Source of the DNA: Hydrogenophaga sp.
GTDB taxonomy: Bacteria; Pseudomonadota; Gammaproteobacteria; Burkholderiales; Burkholderiaceae
Assembly (NCBI GenBank): GCA_025458545.1
Contig: JALOSH010000260.1
Coordinates: forward strand, 1 to 5,403
DNA length: 5,403 nucleotides
Reading direction: 5' to 3'
Below the pieces are notes generated by a model that worked only from the letters and a program-made list of their open reading frames with translations, had not been told where the DNA came from and did no database searches. Position numbers and translations under genes: made by a program. Below, piece after piece: positions 1 through 5,403 of the stretch (its first letter is position 1; every line of letters starts with the position of its first letter).

Positions 1-10
1 GAGCCCCACC

Positions 11-694
11 ATGACCCCACCGGCCACCGGTCTTTTCATCAGTTTCGAGGGCATCGACGGCGCGGGCAAGTCCACCCACATTGCGGGTCTGGCCGAGGCT
101 TTCCAGGGGCAGGGTCGGCGGGTCACGCTCACCCGTGAACCCGGCGGCACGCCCCTGGCCGAGAAGCTGCGTGCCCTGGTGCTGGGCGACGCCATGGACC
201 CGCTCACCGAGTCCTTGCTGGTGTTTGCGGCGCGGCGCGACCATCTGATCACGGTCATCGAGCCGGCGCTGGCGCGCGGTGACGTGGTGTTGTGCGACCG
301 CTTCACCGACGCCACCTTCGCCTACCAGGGCGGGGGGCGAGGCTTCGACCTCGCGACCCTGGCCACGCTGGAAAGCTGGGTGCAGAGCACACCGGCCAGA
401 CCCAATGGTGCGTTGCGCCAGCCCGACCTCACCCTCTGGTTCGACCTGCCGGCCGAGACCGCTGCGGCCCGCCTCGCCGACGCCCGAGCCCCCGACCGGT
501 TCGAGGCCCAGCCGGTCGAGTTCTTCCGTCGTGTCAGCGCCGGCTATGCCGCCCGGGCGGCGAGCGACCCCCAGCGCTTCGCCCGGATCCAGGCCGACCT
601 GTCGCGCCACCAGGTCTGGCAGCAGATCACCAGCACCTGCGTGCGCCGTGGCTGGCTGTCCATTATGGTGGCTGCCAACAGCGGGCCCCGATGA
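11..694 (+). CDS. tmk: Thymidylate kinase (dTMP kinase)
   Basis: This cytoplasmic enzyme phosphorylates dTMP to dTDP with ATP, an essential step towards dTTP. The 227-residue product has the P-loop GIDGAGKST at residues 14-22, the substrate-binding REPGGT at 42-47, and the DRF motif at 96-98 followed by the YQGGGRG segment at 105-111. [10 protein letters not shown] strand lies at 138-146, and a LID-like segment with DRFE sits at 162-165. These match the bacterial TMPK family in order and spacing. The length is slightly above the usual 205-215 residues because of a C-terminal tail after the RRGWL segment. The start is the first ATG before the P-loop, with only a weak GAG seven bases upstream. 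The stop overlaps the holB start (ATGA, 691-694), so the two genes are probably translationally coupled. The mltG gene often precedes tmk in proteobacteria, but only ten bases upstream are visible here. Confidence 0.97.
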   Translation: MTPPATGLFISFEGIDGAGKSTHIAGLAEAFQGQGRRVTLTREPGGTPLAEKLRALVLGDAMDPLTESLLVFAARRDHLITVIEPALARGDVVLCDRFTDATFAYQGGGRGFDLATLATLESWVQSTPARPNGALRQPDLTLWFDLPAETAAARLADARAPDRFEAQPVEFFRRVSAGYAARAASDPQRFARIQADLSRHQVWQQITSTCVRRGWLSIMVAANSGPR

Positions 695-1716
695 CTGAGA
701 CCGCCAACGCCCCCGCCCCCTGGATCCAGCGACAGCTGGGTCATTTGCTCACTCAGCGCGGACACGCCTGGTTGTTGCAGGGACCGTCCGGCCTGGGCCA
801 GTACCCACTGGGCCTCGGTCTGGCACAAGCCTGGTTGTGCGAGCAGCCCACGCCCGCCGGACCCTGTGGTCAGTGTGGAAGCTGCCACCTGGTGGGCAGC
901 CGCGCCCACCCAGATCTGGCGGTGCTGATGCCCGAGACCGTGATGCTGGAATTGGGCTGGCCACTGTCGGAGAAGGCCCAAAAGGACATCGACGACAAGA
1001 GCCGCAAGCCGAGCAAGGAGATCCGGGTCGAGGCGATGCGCGACGCGGTCGCTTTTGCGCAGCGCACCAGCGCCCGCGGTCGGGGTCTGGCGGTGCTGGT
1101 GTACCCGGCCGAGCGCATGAACCATGTGACCGCCAACGCCTTGCTCAAGATTCTGGAAGAACCGCCCGGAGACACGCGTTTTGTGCTGGCCAGCGAAGCC
1201 ACGCAGCAGTTGCTGCCCACCATCCGCAGCCGCTGCCAGACGCATGCCATGGAATGGCCCACTGAGTCCGAAGCCCTGGACTGGCTGATCGCCCATGCGC
1301 CGGCAAAAAGCGGTCTGGAGGAAGCCCGCGTCTGGCTGCAAGCCGCCGGAGGCCGCCCCAGCGATGCGCTGGCCTGGGCAACGGCGGGCCTGAGCGCCAG
1401 GGCCTGGTCTGCTCTGCCGACCGCTCTCGCCAGGGGTGACTGGTCGGGCCTGAGCGAATGGGCGCCAGCGCAGCAACTCGATGTGCTGCAGAAGCTCTGC
1501 CACGACCTGATGGCGGTCGCGGTCGGTGCTGCACCGAGGTTCTTTCCGGCGGCCCAATTGCCCGCGCCGCCGCGCATGGGCCTGCTGGCGGCCTGGTCGC
1601 GCGAACTCATGGCCGCCGCCCGCTCGGTCGAGCACCCCTTCAACGCGGGCCTCATGCAGGAAGCCTGGGCCGCACGCACCCGCCAGATGCTGGCGACCCG
1701 GACCGCGAAGCCCTGA
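691..1716 (+). CDS. holB: DNA polymerase III subunit delta' (clamp loader)
   Basis: Delta' is the non-ATPase 'stator' subunit of the clamp loader that places the beta sliding clamp on DNA. The predicted protein has 341 residues, within the family range. The N-terminal AAA+ domain carries a degenerate P-loop, [11 protein letters not shown] (31-41), without the lysine and Ser/Thr needed for ATP binding, as expected for delta'. Four zinc-binding cysteines lie at 50, 59, 62 and 65 (CGQCGSC cluster), at the same residue numbers I recall for E. coli delta'. The [10 protein letters not shown] segment is at 149-158 and the SRC motif, which supplies the arginine finger, is at 180-182. The start at 691 is chosen because the protein begins shortly before the AAA+ fold and overlaps the tmk stop by 4 bases. 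The same frame stays open back to 292, but that part lies inside tmk and is not homologous to delta'. Expression is probably coupled to tmk. Confidence 0.95.
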   Translation: MTETANAPAPWIQRQLGHLLTQRGHAWLLQGPSGLGQYPLGLGLAQAWLCEQPTPAGPCGQCGSCHLVGSRAHPDLAVLMPETVMLELGWPLSEKAQKDIDDKSRKPSKEIRVEAMRDAVAFAQRTSARGRGLAVLVYPAERMNHVTANALLKILEEPPGDTRFVLASEATQQLLPTIRSRCQTHAMEWPTESEALDWLIAHAPAKSGLEEARVWLQAAGGRPSDALAWATAGLSARAWSALPTALARGDWSGLSEWAPAQQLDVLQKLCHDLMAVAVGAAPRFFPAAQLPAPPRMGLLAAWSRELMAAARSVEHPFNAGLMQEAWAARTRQMLATRTAKP

Positions 1717-1781
1717 AGCCCCTCAGCGAATGAACTGCCATCCGGTGATTTCACACAGTCCAAGGGTCGAACTGATGGGCC

Positions 1782-1818
1782 GAAACCCGCTTGTTGGCGG
1801 TCTGAGCGCCTGGGTTTC
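1782..1818 (+). other. Stem-loop in the holB-pilZ gap
   Basis: GAAACCC (1782-1788) is the exact reverse complement of GGGTTTC (1812-1818). Inside this pair, GGCG (1796-1799) can pair with CGCC (1807-1810) around a 7-base loop, giving a two-part hairpin. It ends five bases before the TAAACT hexamer upstream of pilZ, so it occupies the region where a -35 element or regulator site would lie. No T run follows, so it is not a classical terminator. It may be an operator or may have no function. The remainder of the 120-base gap (1717-1836) shows nothing recognisable. Confidence 0.35.
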
Positions 1819-1822
1819 CCGC

Positions 1823-1828
1823 TAAACT
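1823..1828 (+). promoter_or_regulatory. Candidate -10 element for pilZ
   Basis: TAAACT matches the sigma-70 pattern TAnnnT. It ends eight bases before the pilZ ATG (1837), which would put the transcription start within a base or two of that ATG. No Shine-Dalgarno-like purine run is present between them. No good -35 hexamer occurs at 16-18 bases upstream; TTGGCG (1794-1799) is too far, at 23 bases. If real, the transcript would be leaderless or nearly so. Confidence 0.4.
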
Positions 1829-1836
1829 CGCGGCTC

Positions 1837-2208
1837 ATGAGCACAACTCCCTCACCGTCGTCGGCGGCCGCTCGCCCGAGCGTGATCCAGCTCTCCATCA
1901 AGGAGAAGGCGGCGCTGTACGCGGCCTACATTCCGTTGTTCGCCGACGGTGGGATCTTCATTCCGTCTTCGCGCGAGTACCGGCTGGGGGACGATGTGTA
2001 TGTGCTGCTCAGCCTGCCCGACGATCCGCAGCGCTATCCGGTGGCCGGCAAAGTGGCCTGGGTGACGCCAGCCAAAGCACAGGGTGGCCGCACCCAAGGT
2101 GTGGGCATCCGGTTTCCGGCCGACGAAAAGTCCCGCCAGCTCAAACTGAAGATCGAGGAAATCCTCGGCACCAGCCTGGGTTCGGATCGACCCACCCAGA
2201 CCATCTGA
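1837..2208 (+). CDS. pilZ: PilZ-domain type IV pilus assembly protein
   Basis: The 123-residue protein is a single PilZ domain (about 15-115) with a short Ser/Pro/Ala-rich N-terminus. It resembles the founding PilZ of Pseudomonas, which works with the pilus ATPase PilB and the regulator FimX in type IV pilus assembly and twitching. Supporting features are the LYAAYIPLFADGGIFIP segment (27-43), the GDDV strand (51-54), the VAGKVAWVTP strand (69-78), the GVGIRF strand (88-93) and a tail ending in RPTQTI. The RxxxR and (D/N)xSxxG signatures that bind c-di-GMP are absent: the corresponding loop reads FADGGIF. It is therefore probably a protein-interaction adaptor and not a c-di-GMP receptor. The position between holB and a tatD-type gene matches the order I recall in Pseudomonas aeruginosa. 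The start is the first ATG after the holB gap; it lacks a Shine-Dalgarno sequence. Pilus genes themselves are not in the window. Confidence 0.93.
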   Translation: MSTTPSPSSAAARPSVIQLSIKEKAALYAAYIPLFADGGIFIPSSREYRLGDDVYVLLSLPDDPQRYPVAGKVAWVTPAKAQGGRTQGVGIRFPADEKSRQLKLKIEEILGTSLGSDRPTQTI

Positions 2209-2227
2209 GCAGGTCGCCTGCCCGTCG

Positions 2228-2249
2228 GCCCGGCTTCGAGCCGGGCTTT
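2228..2249 (+). terminator. Probable rho-independent terminator after pilZ
   Basis: GCCCGGC (2228-2234) pairs perfectly with GCCGGGC (2240-2246) around the loop TTCGA, and TTT follows directly. The hairpin begins 20 bases after the pilZ stop. The T run is short, so termination may be partial. It separates pilZ from the hydrolase gene despite their conserved adjacency. Confidence 0.6.
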
Positions 2250-2254
2250 GACCT

Positions 2255-2260
2255 TATGCT
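2255..2260 (+). promoter_or_regulatory. Candidate -10 element for the tatD-type gene
   Basis: TATGCT differs from TATAAT at two positions and ends exactly six bases before the ATG at 2267. The intervening CCCGGC holds no Shine-Dalgarno sequence, so a transcript from here would begin at or next to the start codon. A -35 element at the right distance would fall inside the terminator hairpin (about 2232-2237, GGCTTC), which is a poor match. The call is suggestive only. Confidence 0.4.
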
Positions 2261-2266
2261 CCCGGC

Positions 2267-3082
2267 ATGTTCACCGATTCCCATTGCCATCTGAGCTTCC
2301 CCGAACTGCGCGAGCAGTTGCCTGACATTCTGGGCGCCATGGCGCAGGCCCAGGTGGATCGGGCCTTGTGCATCTGCACCACGCTGGAAGAATTCGAAGA
2401 CGTGCATGCCCTGGCGCGCAACCACGGTCAGCTCTGGTGCACCGTGGGTGTGCACCCCGACAACGAGGGCGTGCAAGAGCCCAGCCTGGACGATCTGCTC
2501 GGCCGGGCCGCGCGGCCGAGGGTGGTCGGCATCGGCGAGACCGGGCTCGACTACTACCGGCTCAACGGACGCAGCGTGGCCGACATGGCCTGGCAACGCG
2601 AACGCTACCGCACCCACATCCGCGCCGGGCGCCACACCGACCTGCCGCTGGTGATCCACACCCGCAGTGCATCCGACGACACGCTGGCGATCCTGAGAGA
2701 AGAGGGTGGATTCGGCGCCGCGAGCGATGGGGCTGCCGGTCTGCCTCGCTCGCGCGGCGTCTTCCATTGCTTCACCGAAACCGAGGCCGTGGCCCGCGCG
2801 GCGCTCGACCTGGATTTTTTCATCTCGTTTTCCGGCATCCTCACTTTTCGCAATGCGTCCGATCTGCGCGAAGTGGCACGGTTTGTGCCTCTGAACCGCA
2901 TGCTGATCGAGACCGACAGCCCTTACCTGGCACCCGTGCCGCACCGTGGAAAAACCAACAATCCCTCGTATGTGCCCCATGTGGCGCGCCAGATCGCTGA
3001 AATCAAAGGCATCACTCTGGAGGCCGTGGCGGAAGCCACCCACCACAATTTCGATAAGCTGTTCACCCAGGTGGCGGCTTGA
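2267..3082 (+). CDS. ycfH: TatD-family metal-dependent hydrolase (YcfH-like)
   Basis: This is a cytoplasmic TIM-barrel metalloenzyme of the amidohydrolase superfamily. Family members act as metal-dependent DNases (3'-5' exonuclease for E. coli TatD), and a related class acts as D-aminoacyl-tRNA deacylase; the substrate of this copy cannot be told from sequence. All expected metal ligands are visible: DSHCHL with H6 and H8, E91 in GIGETGLDYY, H131 in VIHTR, H167 in VFHCF, and D217 in ETDSPYLAP. The GVHPD motif is at 61-65. At 271 residues it is slightly longer than the usual 255-265 because of a Gly/Ala-rich insert at about 147-163, just before H167. The position two genes after holB matches the E. 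coli tmk-holB-ycfH context, hence the symbol. The start ATG directly precedes the metal-binding motif, so no later start is possible. The ankyrin gene follows after nine bases and is probably co-transcribed. Confidence 0.95.
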   Translation: MFTDSHCHLSFPELREQLPDILGAMAQAQVDRALCICTTLEEFEDVHALARNHGQLWCTVGVHPDNEGVQEPSLDDLLGRAARPRVVGIGETGLDYYRLNGRSVADMAWQRERYRTHIRAGRHTDLPLVIHTRSASDDTLAILREEGGFGAASDGAAGLPRSRGVFHCFTETEAVARAALDLDFFISFSGILTFRNASDLREVARFVPLNRMLIETDSPYLAPVPHRGKTNNPSYVPHVARQIAEIKGITLEAVAEATHHNFDKLFTQVAA

Positions 3083-3091
3083 AAATTCCTC

Positions 3092-3769
3092 ATGCGTTAC
3101 TTTCAATACCTTAAAAAGAGCGTTGTATTGATTGGTATATGGGTCGCTTCATCAGCGGTTTTTGCCACCCCTGCCAACGACTTCTTTGCGGCCGCCCGGA
3201 ACGACAACGAGTCCGCCATGGTCCAGGTGCTGTTCAGGGGTTTTGATCTCAACACCCGGGATGCCGCTGGCAACCACGCCTTGTTGGTGGCCATCCGCGA
3301 AGGCTCGCTGAAGGTGGCGAATTTTTTGCTCGATCAACCCGCACTGCTGGTGGAAGCGCGGAACGCCAACGGTGAAAGCCCCCTCATGATGGCGGCGCTC
3401 CATGGTCAACTGGCGTTGGCGCGGCGCCTGATTGAGCGCAAGGCCGAGGTCAACAAGCCCGGCTGGACCCCCTTGCACTACGCGGCCAGCCATGCCGAGC
3501 CGGTCAGCGTGGAGATGGTGCGTCTGCTGCTCGAACACCATGCCTACATTGACGCGGAGTCACCCAACCGCACCACACCGCTGATGATGGCCGCGCAGTA
3601 CGGTTCGCTCGGCGTGGTGAAGTTGCTGCTGGAAGAGGGCGCCGACCCGTTGTTGCGCAACGAACAGGGCTTGTCCGCCATCGACTTTTCACGCCGGGCG
3701 AGCCGCCCCCAAGCCGAAGCGTTGATTTCAGCCGCCGTGCGAGCACGGCAACCGGCGGGTACCTGGTGA
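3092..3769 (+). CDS. Exported ankyrin-repeat protein, function unknown
   Basis: The 225-residue product begins with a clear signal peptide: two lysines (8-9), a hydrophobic core (about 10-23) and a likely signal peptidase I cut after VFA (residue 25, before TPAND). The mature protein is almost wholly ankyrin repeats. A degenerate first unit spans about 28-57, followed by units near 58-92, 93-123, 124-157 and 158-190, with a capping unit from 191. The best consensus pieces are GWTPLHYAA (124-132), TPLMMAAQYG (162-171) and VVKLLLEEGADP (175-186). A periplasmic protein-binding role is inferred; no enzymatic domain is present and no partner can be named. It lies nine bases after the hydrolase gene, which suggests one operon, and it has no obvious ribosome binding site. 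The first 60 bases are about 63% AT, unlike the GC-rich neighbours. Similar small ankyrin genes follow tatD in related Comamonadaceae, from memory and not checked. Confidence 0.9.
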   Translation: MRYFQYLKKSVVLIGIWVASSAVFATPANDFFAAARNDNESAMVQVLFRGFDLNTRDAAGNHALLVAIREGSLKVANFLLDQPALLVEARNANGESPLMMAALHGQLALARRLIERKAEVNKPGWTPLHYAASHAEPVSVEMVRLLLEHHAYIDAESPNRTTPLMMAAQYGSLGVVKLLLEEGADPLLRNEQGLSAIDFSRRASRPQAEALISAAVRARQPAGTW

Positions 3770-3862
3770 ATGGTCTTGGCTGGTATGGGTCGGTTGTCAG
3801 GTAGGTGTAACCCACATGGGTGGATGGGCATTTGCCCTCCAAAATCGCGAAGTTCTTAAATC

Positions 3863-3869
3863 GAGGAGA
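3863..3869 (+). promoter_or_regulatory. Ribosome binding site fixing the original tctB start
   Basis: GAGGAGA is a strong Shine-Dalgarno match six bases before GTG at 3876. The codons after that GTG read VAIASQKDFVSGLMFM, the expected N-terminus of a TctB protein. This shows where the gene began before its frame was broken. A TTAAAT hexamer (3856-3861) just upstream could be a -10 element, but its start point would fall within this site, so it is not called. Confidence 0.75.
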
Positions 3870-3875
3870 CGCACT

Positions 3876-4315
3876 GTGGCTATAGCCAGTCAAAAAGACT
3901 TTGTATCCGGACTCATGTTCATGCCGCAGCCCGCATGGGGCCGGGCTACTTCCCCTTCATGCTGGGTCTGATCCTCGTCGGGCTCGGTGCGCTGATAACC
4001 TTCAATGCCTTCAAGACGGGCCTGCCGGGAGGGGACAAGATCGGCGCGATCGCCTGGCGCCCGCTGATTTTCATCCTGGGGGCCAACCTGGTCTTCGGGG
4101 CCCTGTTGGTGGGCATCCCCAAGTTTGGACTTCCAGCGTTTGGTCTGATCGTGGCGATTTATGCCCTGGTGATCATGGCCGGGTACGCCCGCGAGGGCGC
4201 CAAGCTCAAGGAGTCTTTGATCCTGGCCACCTGCCTGGCTGTGGGCAGCTACCTCGCATTCGTGAAGGCACTCAACCTTCAGTTTCCCGTCTGGCCCTGG
4301 TTCCTGAACAACTGA
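3876..4315 (+). pseudogene. tctB: tctB, small membrane subunit of TTT transporter, frame broken
   Basis: TctB is the small integral membrane subunit of tripartite tricarboxylate transporters, which import carboxylates with TctA and a periplasmic binding protein. Translation from GTG 3876 gives 16 family-like residues ending GLMFM. It then shifts into nonsense and stops at 3969-3971. The rest of TctB continues in another frame: AAR (from 3926), then MGPGYFPFMLG from ATG 3935 to the stop at 4313-4315. That downstream part has four hydrophobic segments (about residues 6-24, 49-68, 72-92 and 100-118, counting from 3935). Family members carry about 17 residues between GLMFM and AARMGPG, completing the first membrane helix. 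A deletion of about 49 bases would explain both the missing helix and the shift. Translation of a 126-residue remnant from ATG 3935 is possible, but no ribosome binding site precedes it. A sequencing or assembly error is the main alternative. The tctA gene starts 19 bases downstream. Confidence 0.8.
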
Positions 4316-4334
4316 TCACACCGAGAACAACAAC

Positions 4335-5403
4335 ATGGAACTGATCGACAACCTGACCCTGGGCTTTGGCGCAGCGTTCACCCTGCAAAACCTGCTCTAC
4401 GCCTTCATCGGCTGTCTGCTGGGCACGCTGATCGGGGTTTTGCCGGGCATCGGACCACTGGCCACCATTGCCATGCTCTTGCCCGTGACCTACGGGCTGC
4501 CGCCGCTGGCCGCGCTCATCATGCTGGCCGGCATTTATTACGGCGCGCAGTACGGCGGATCCACCACCGCCATCCTGGTCAACCTGCCGGGTGAATCCTC
4601 CTCTGTGGTGACCGTGATCGACGGCTACCAGATGGCCCGCAAGGGCAGGGCAGGTCCGGCGCTTGCGGCCGCGGGCATCGGCTCCTTCTTCGCCGGGAGC
4701 GTGGGGACCCTGATCCTGGCCTCGTTCGCCTCTCCACTGACCGAACTGGCGCTGAAGTTCGGCCCGGCCGAGTACTTTGCGCTGATGATCGTGGGCCTGA
4801 TAGGTGCCGTGGTGCTCGCGTCCGGCTCGTTGCTCAAGGCACTCGCCATGATCGTGCTGGGCCTTCTGCTCGGTCTGGTGGGCACCGACGTGAACTCCGG
4901 CGTGGCCCGCTACAGCTTCGACATCCCCGAGCTCACCGACGGCATCAGCTTCCTGGCCATCGCCATGGGCGTGTTCGGTTATGGCGAAATCATCAGCAAT
5001 CTGTCCAAGTCGGACGAGGAGCGCCAGGTTTTCACCGGCAAGGTGAGCGGCATCATGCCCACCCTGCAAGACTTCAAGGCGATGGCGCCCGCCATGCTGC
5101 GCGGCACGGCGATTGGTTCCGCGCTGGGCATCCTGCCCGGTGGTGGTGCGTTGCTGGCCGCGTTCACGGCCTACACGGTGGAGAAGAAAACCAAACTCAA
5201 TCCTGGCGAAGTGCCTTTTGGTCAGGGCAACATCCGCGGTGTGGCGGCGCCTGAATCGGCCAACAACGCGGGTGCACAGACTTCGTTCATTCCGCTGCTC
5301 ACGCTGGGCATTCCACCCAACGCGGTGATGGCGCTGATGGTGGGTGCCATGACCATCCACAACATCCAGCCCGGTCCGCAGGTCATGACCAGCAACCCCG
5401 AGC
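4335..5403 (+). CDS. tctA: TctA, large membrane subunit of TTT transporter (partial, 3' end cut)
   Basis: TctA is the large inner-membrane permease subunit of tripartite tricarboxylate transporters, using an ion gradient to import citrate or other carboxylates delivered by a TctC/Bug binding protein. The window holds 356 codons plus one base; the family is usually about 500 residues, so roughly 145 are missing beyond the right edge. The hallmark motif GTLIGVLPGIGP is at 30-41, and a second related copy, GTAIGSALGILPGGG, is at 257-271, reflecting the family's internal duplication. Other conserved stretches are YYGAQYGGSTTAILVNLPGE (68-87), the APESANNAG segment (305-313) and LGIPPN (324 onward). 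Many hydrophobic helices alternate with these motifs. The start ATG is supported by the family-typical MELIDNLTLGFG opening; only a weak GAG lies upstream. No frame break is seen. The substrate cannot be predicted from this sequence. Translation may be affected by the broken tctB just upstream. Confidence 0.96.
   Translation, partial: MELIDNLTLGFGAAFTLQNLLYAFIGCLLGTLIGVLPGIGPLATIAMLLPVTYGLPPLAALIMLAGIYYGAQYGGSTTAILVNLPGESSSVVTVIDGYQMARKGRAGPALAAAGIGSFFAGSVGTLILASFASPLTELALKFGPAEYFALMIVGLIGAVVLASGSLLKALAMIVLGLLLGLVGTDVNSGVARYSFDIPELTDGISFLAIAMGVFGYGEIISNLSKSDEERQVFTGKVSGIMPTLQDFKAMAPAMLRGTAIGSALGILPGGGALLAAFTAYTVEKKTKLNPGEVPFGQGNIRGVAAPESANNAGAQTSFIPLLTLGIPPNAVMALMVGAMTIHNIQPGPQVMTSNPE

Noticed and set aside
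1..14. End of an upstream gene such as mltG overlapping the tmk start
   Set aside because: A TGA at 12-14 could be such a stop, but fewer than five codons are visible, so no assignment can be supported.
292..690. Upstream extension of the holB frame to an ATG at 292
   Set aside because: This segment lies inside tmk and encodes an Arg/Pro-rich sequence unlike delta'. The 4-base overlap start at 691 also places the cysteine cluster at the usual residue numbers.
544..1901. Two long minus-strand open frames opposite holB (544-1635 and 870-1901)
   Set aside because: Both are shadows of the holB codon pattern, with no domain-like features.
2141..3106. A 321-codon open frame on the minus strand opposite the tatD-type gene
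   Set aside because: It has low-complexity composition and no recognisable motifs, and it lies opposite a gene with all its catalytic residues intact.
3770..3875. Terminator or promoter between the ankyrin gene and tctB
   Set aside because: Short inverted repeats (ACCC/GGGT near 3810-3821, GGGC/GCCC near 3826-3837) have only 4-5-base arms and no T run. The TTGCCC/TTAAAT pair (3832-3861) would start transcription within the ribosome binding site. None is strong enough to call.
3876..4315. Programmed frameshifting in tctB
   Set aside because: There is no slippery run with a stimulatory structure at the break. A whole helix segment also appears to be missing, which recoding would not explain.
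3901..4344. A 147-codon plus-strand frame over tctB starting at TTG 3901
   Set aside because: It is a third frame with no membrane segments and no similarity to TctB, so it is a shadow.
4272..5360. A 362-codon open frame on the minus strand opposite tctA
   Set aside because: Its product is a Gly/Gln/His/Arg-rich string without family motifs, and tctA on the other strand has clear homology. Long antisense frames are common in GC-rich genes.

Overview
The window is GC-rich, densely coded DNA, with every recognised gene on the + strand. The proteins and gene order (tmk, holB, pilZ, tatD-type hydrolase, periplasmic ankyrin protein, then a TctB/TctA transporter) suggest a betaproteobacterium, most likely Burkholderiales of the Comamonadaceae type (Hydrogenophaga, Acidovorax and relatives). 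This placement is inferred from protein character and from memory of the conserved tmk-holB-pilZ-tatD order. No database search was run.

Region 1 (1-3082) is a conserved housekeeping block. Thymidylate kinase (tmk) makes dTDP for DNA synthesis. Its stop codon overlaps the start of holB, the delta' subunit of the DNA polymerase III clamp loader, by 4 bases. After a 120-base gap comes pilZ, a small type IV pilus assembly protein of the class that lacks the c-di-GMP binding residues. A GC-rich hairpin with a short T run then precedes a TatD-family metal-dependent hydrolase (ycfH-like). Both pilZ and the hydrolase gene have a -10-like hexamer only 6-8 bases before the ATG and no Shine-Dalgarno sequence, so both are candidates for leaderless transcription.

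Region 2 (3092-3769) encodes an exported ankyrin-repeat protein, nine bases after the hydrolase gene and probably co-transcribed with it. Its signal-peptide segment is AT-rich compared with its surroundings.

Region 3 (3876-5403) is the membrane part of a tripartite tricarboxylate transporter. The tctB gene has a good ribosome binding site and the expected start of the protein. Its reading frame then breaks at about 3924, where the first membrane helix appears to have been lost by a deletion of roughly 50 bases, so it is called a probable pseudogene. The following tctA is intact as far as the window shows and runs off the right edge. No substrate-binding protein gene (tctC/Bug) lies upstream of tctB in this window.

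I found no tRNA, rRNA, CRISPR array, insertion sequence or defence system, and no convincing sign of a wholly new system. The observations most worth checking are the broken tctB next to an intact tctA, the two candidate leaderless starts, and the uncharacterised periplasmic ankyrin protein.
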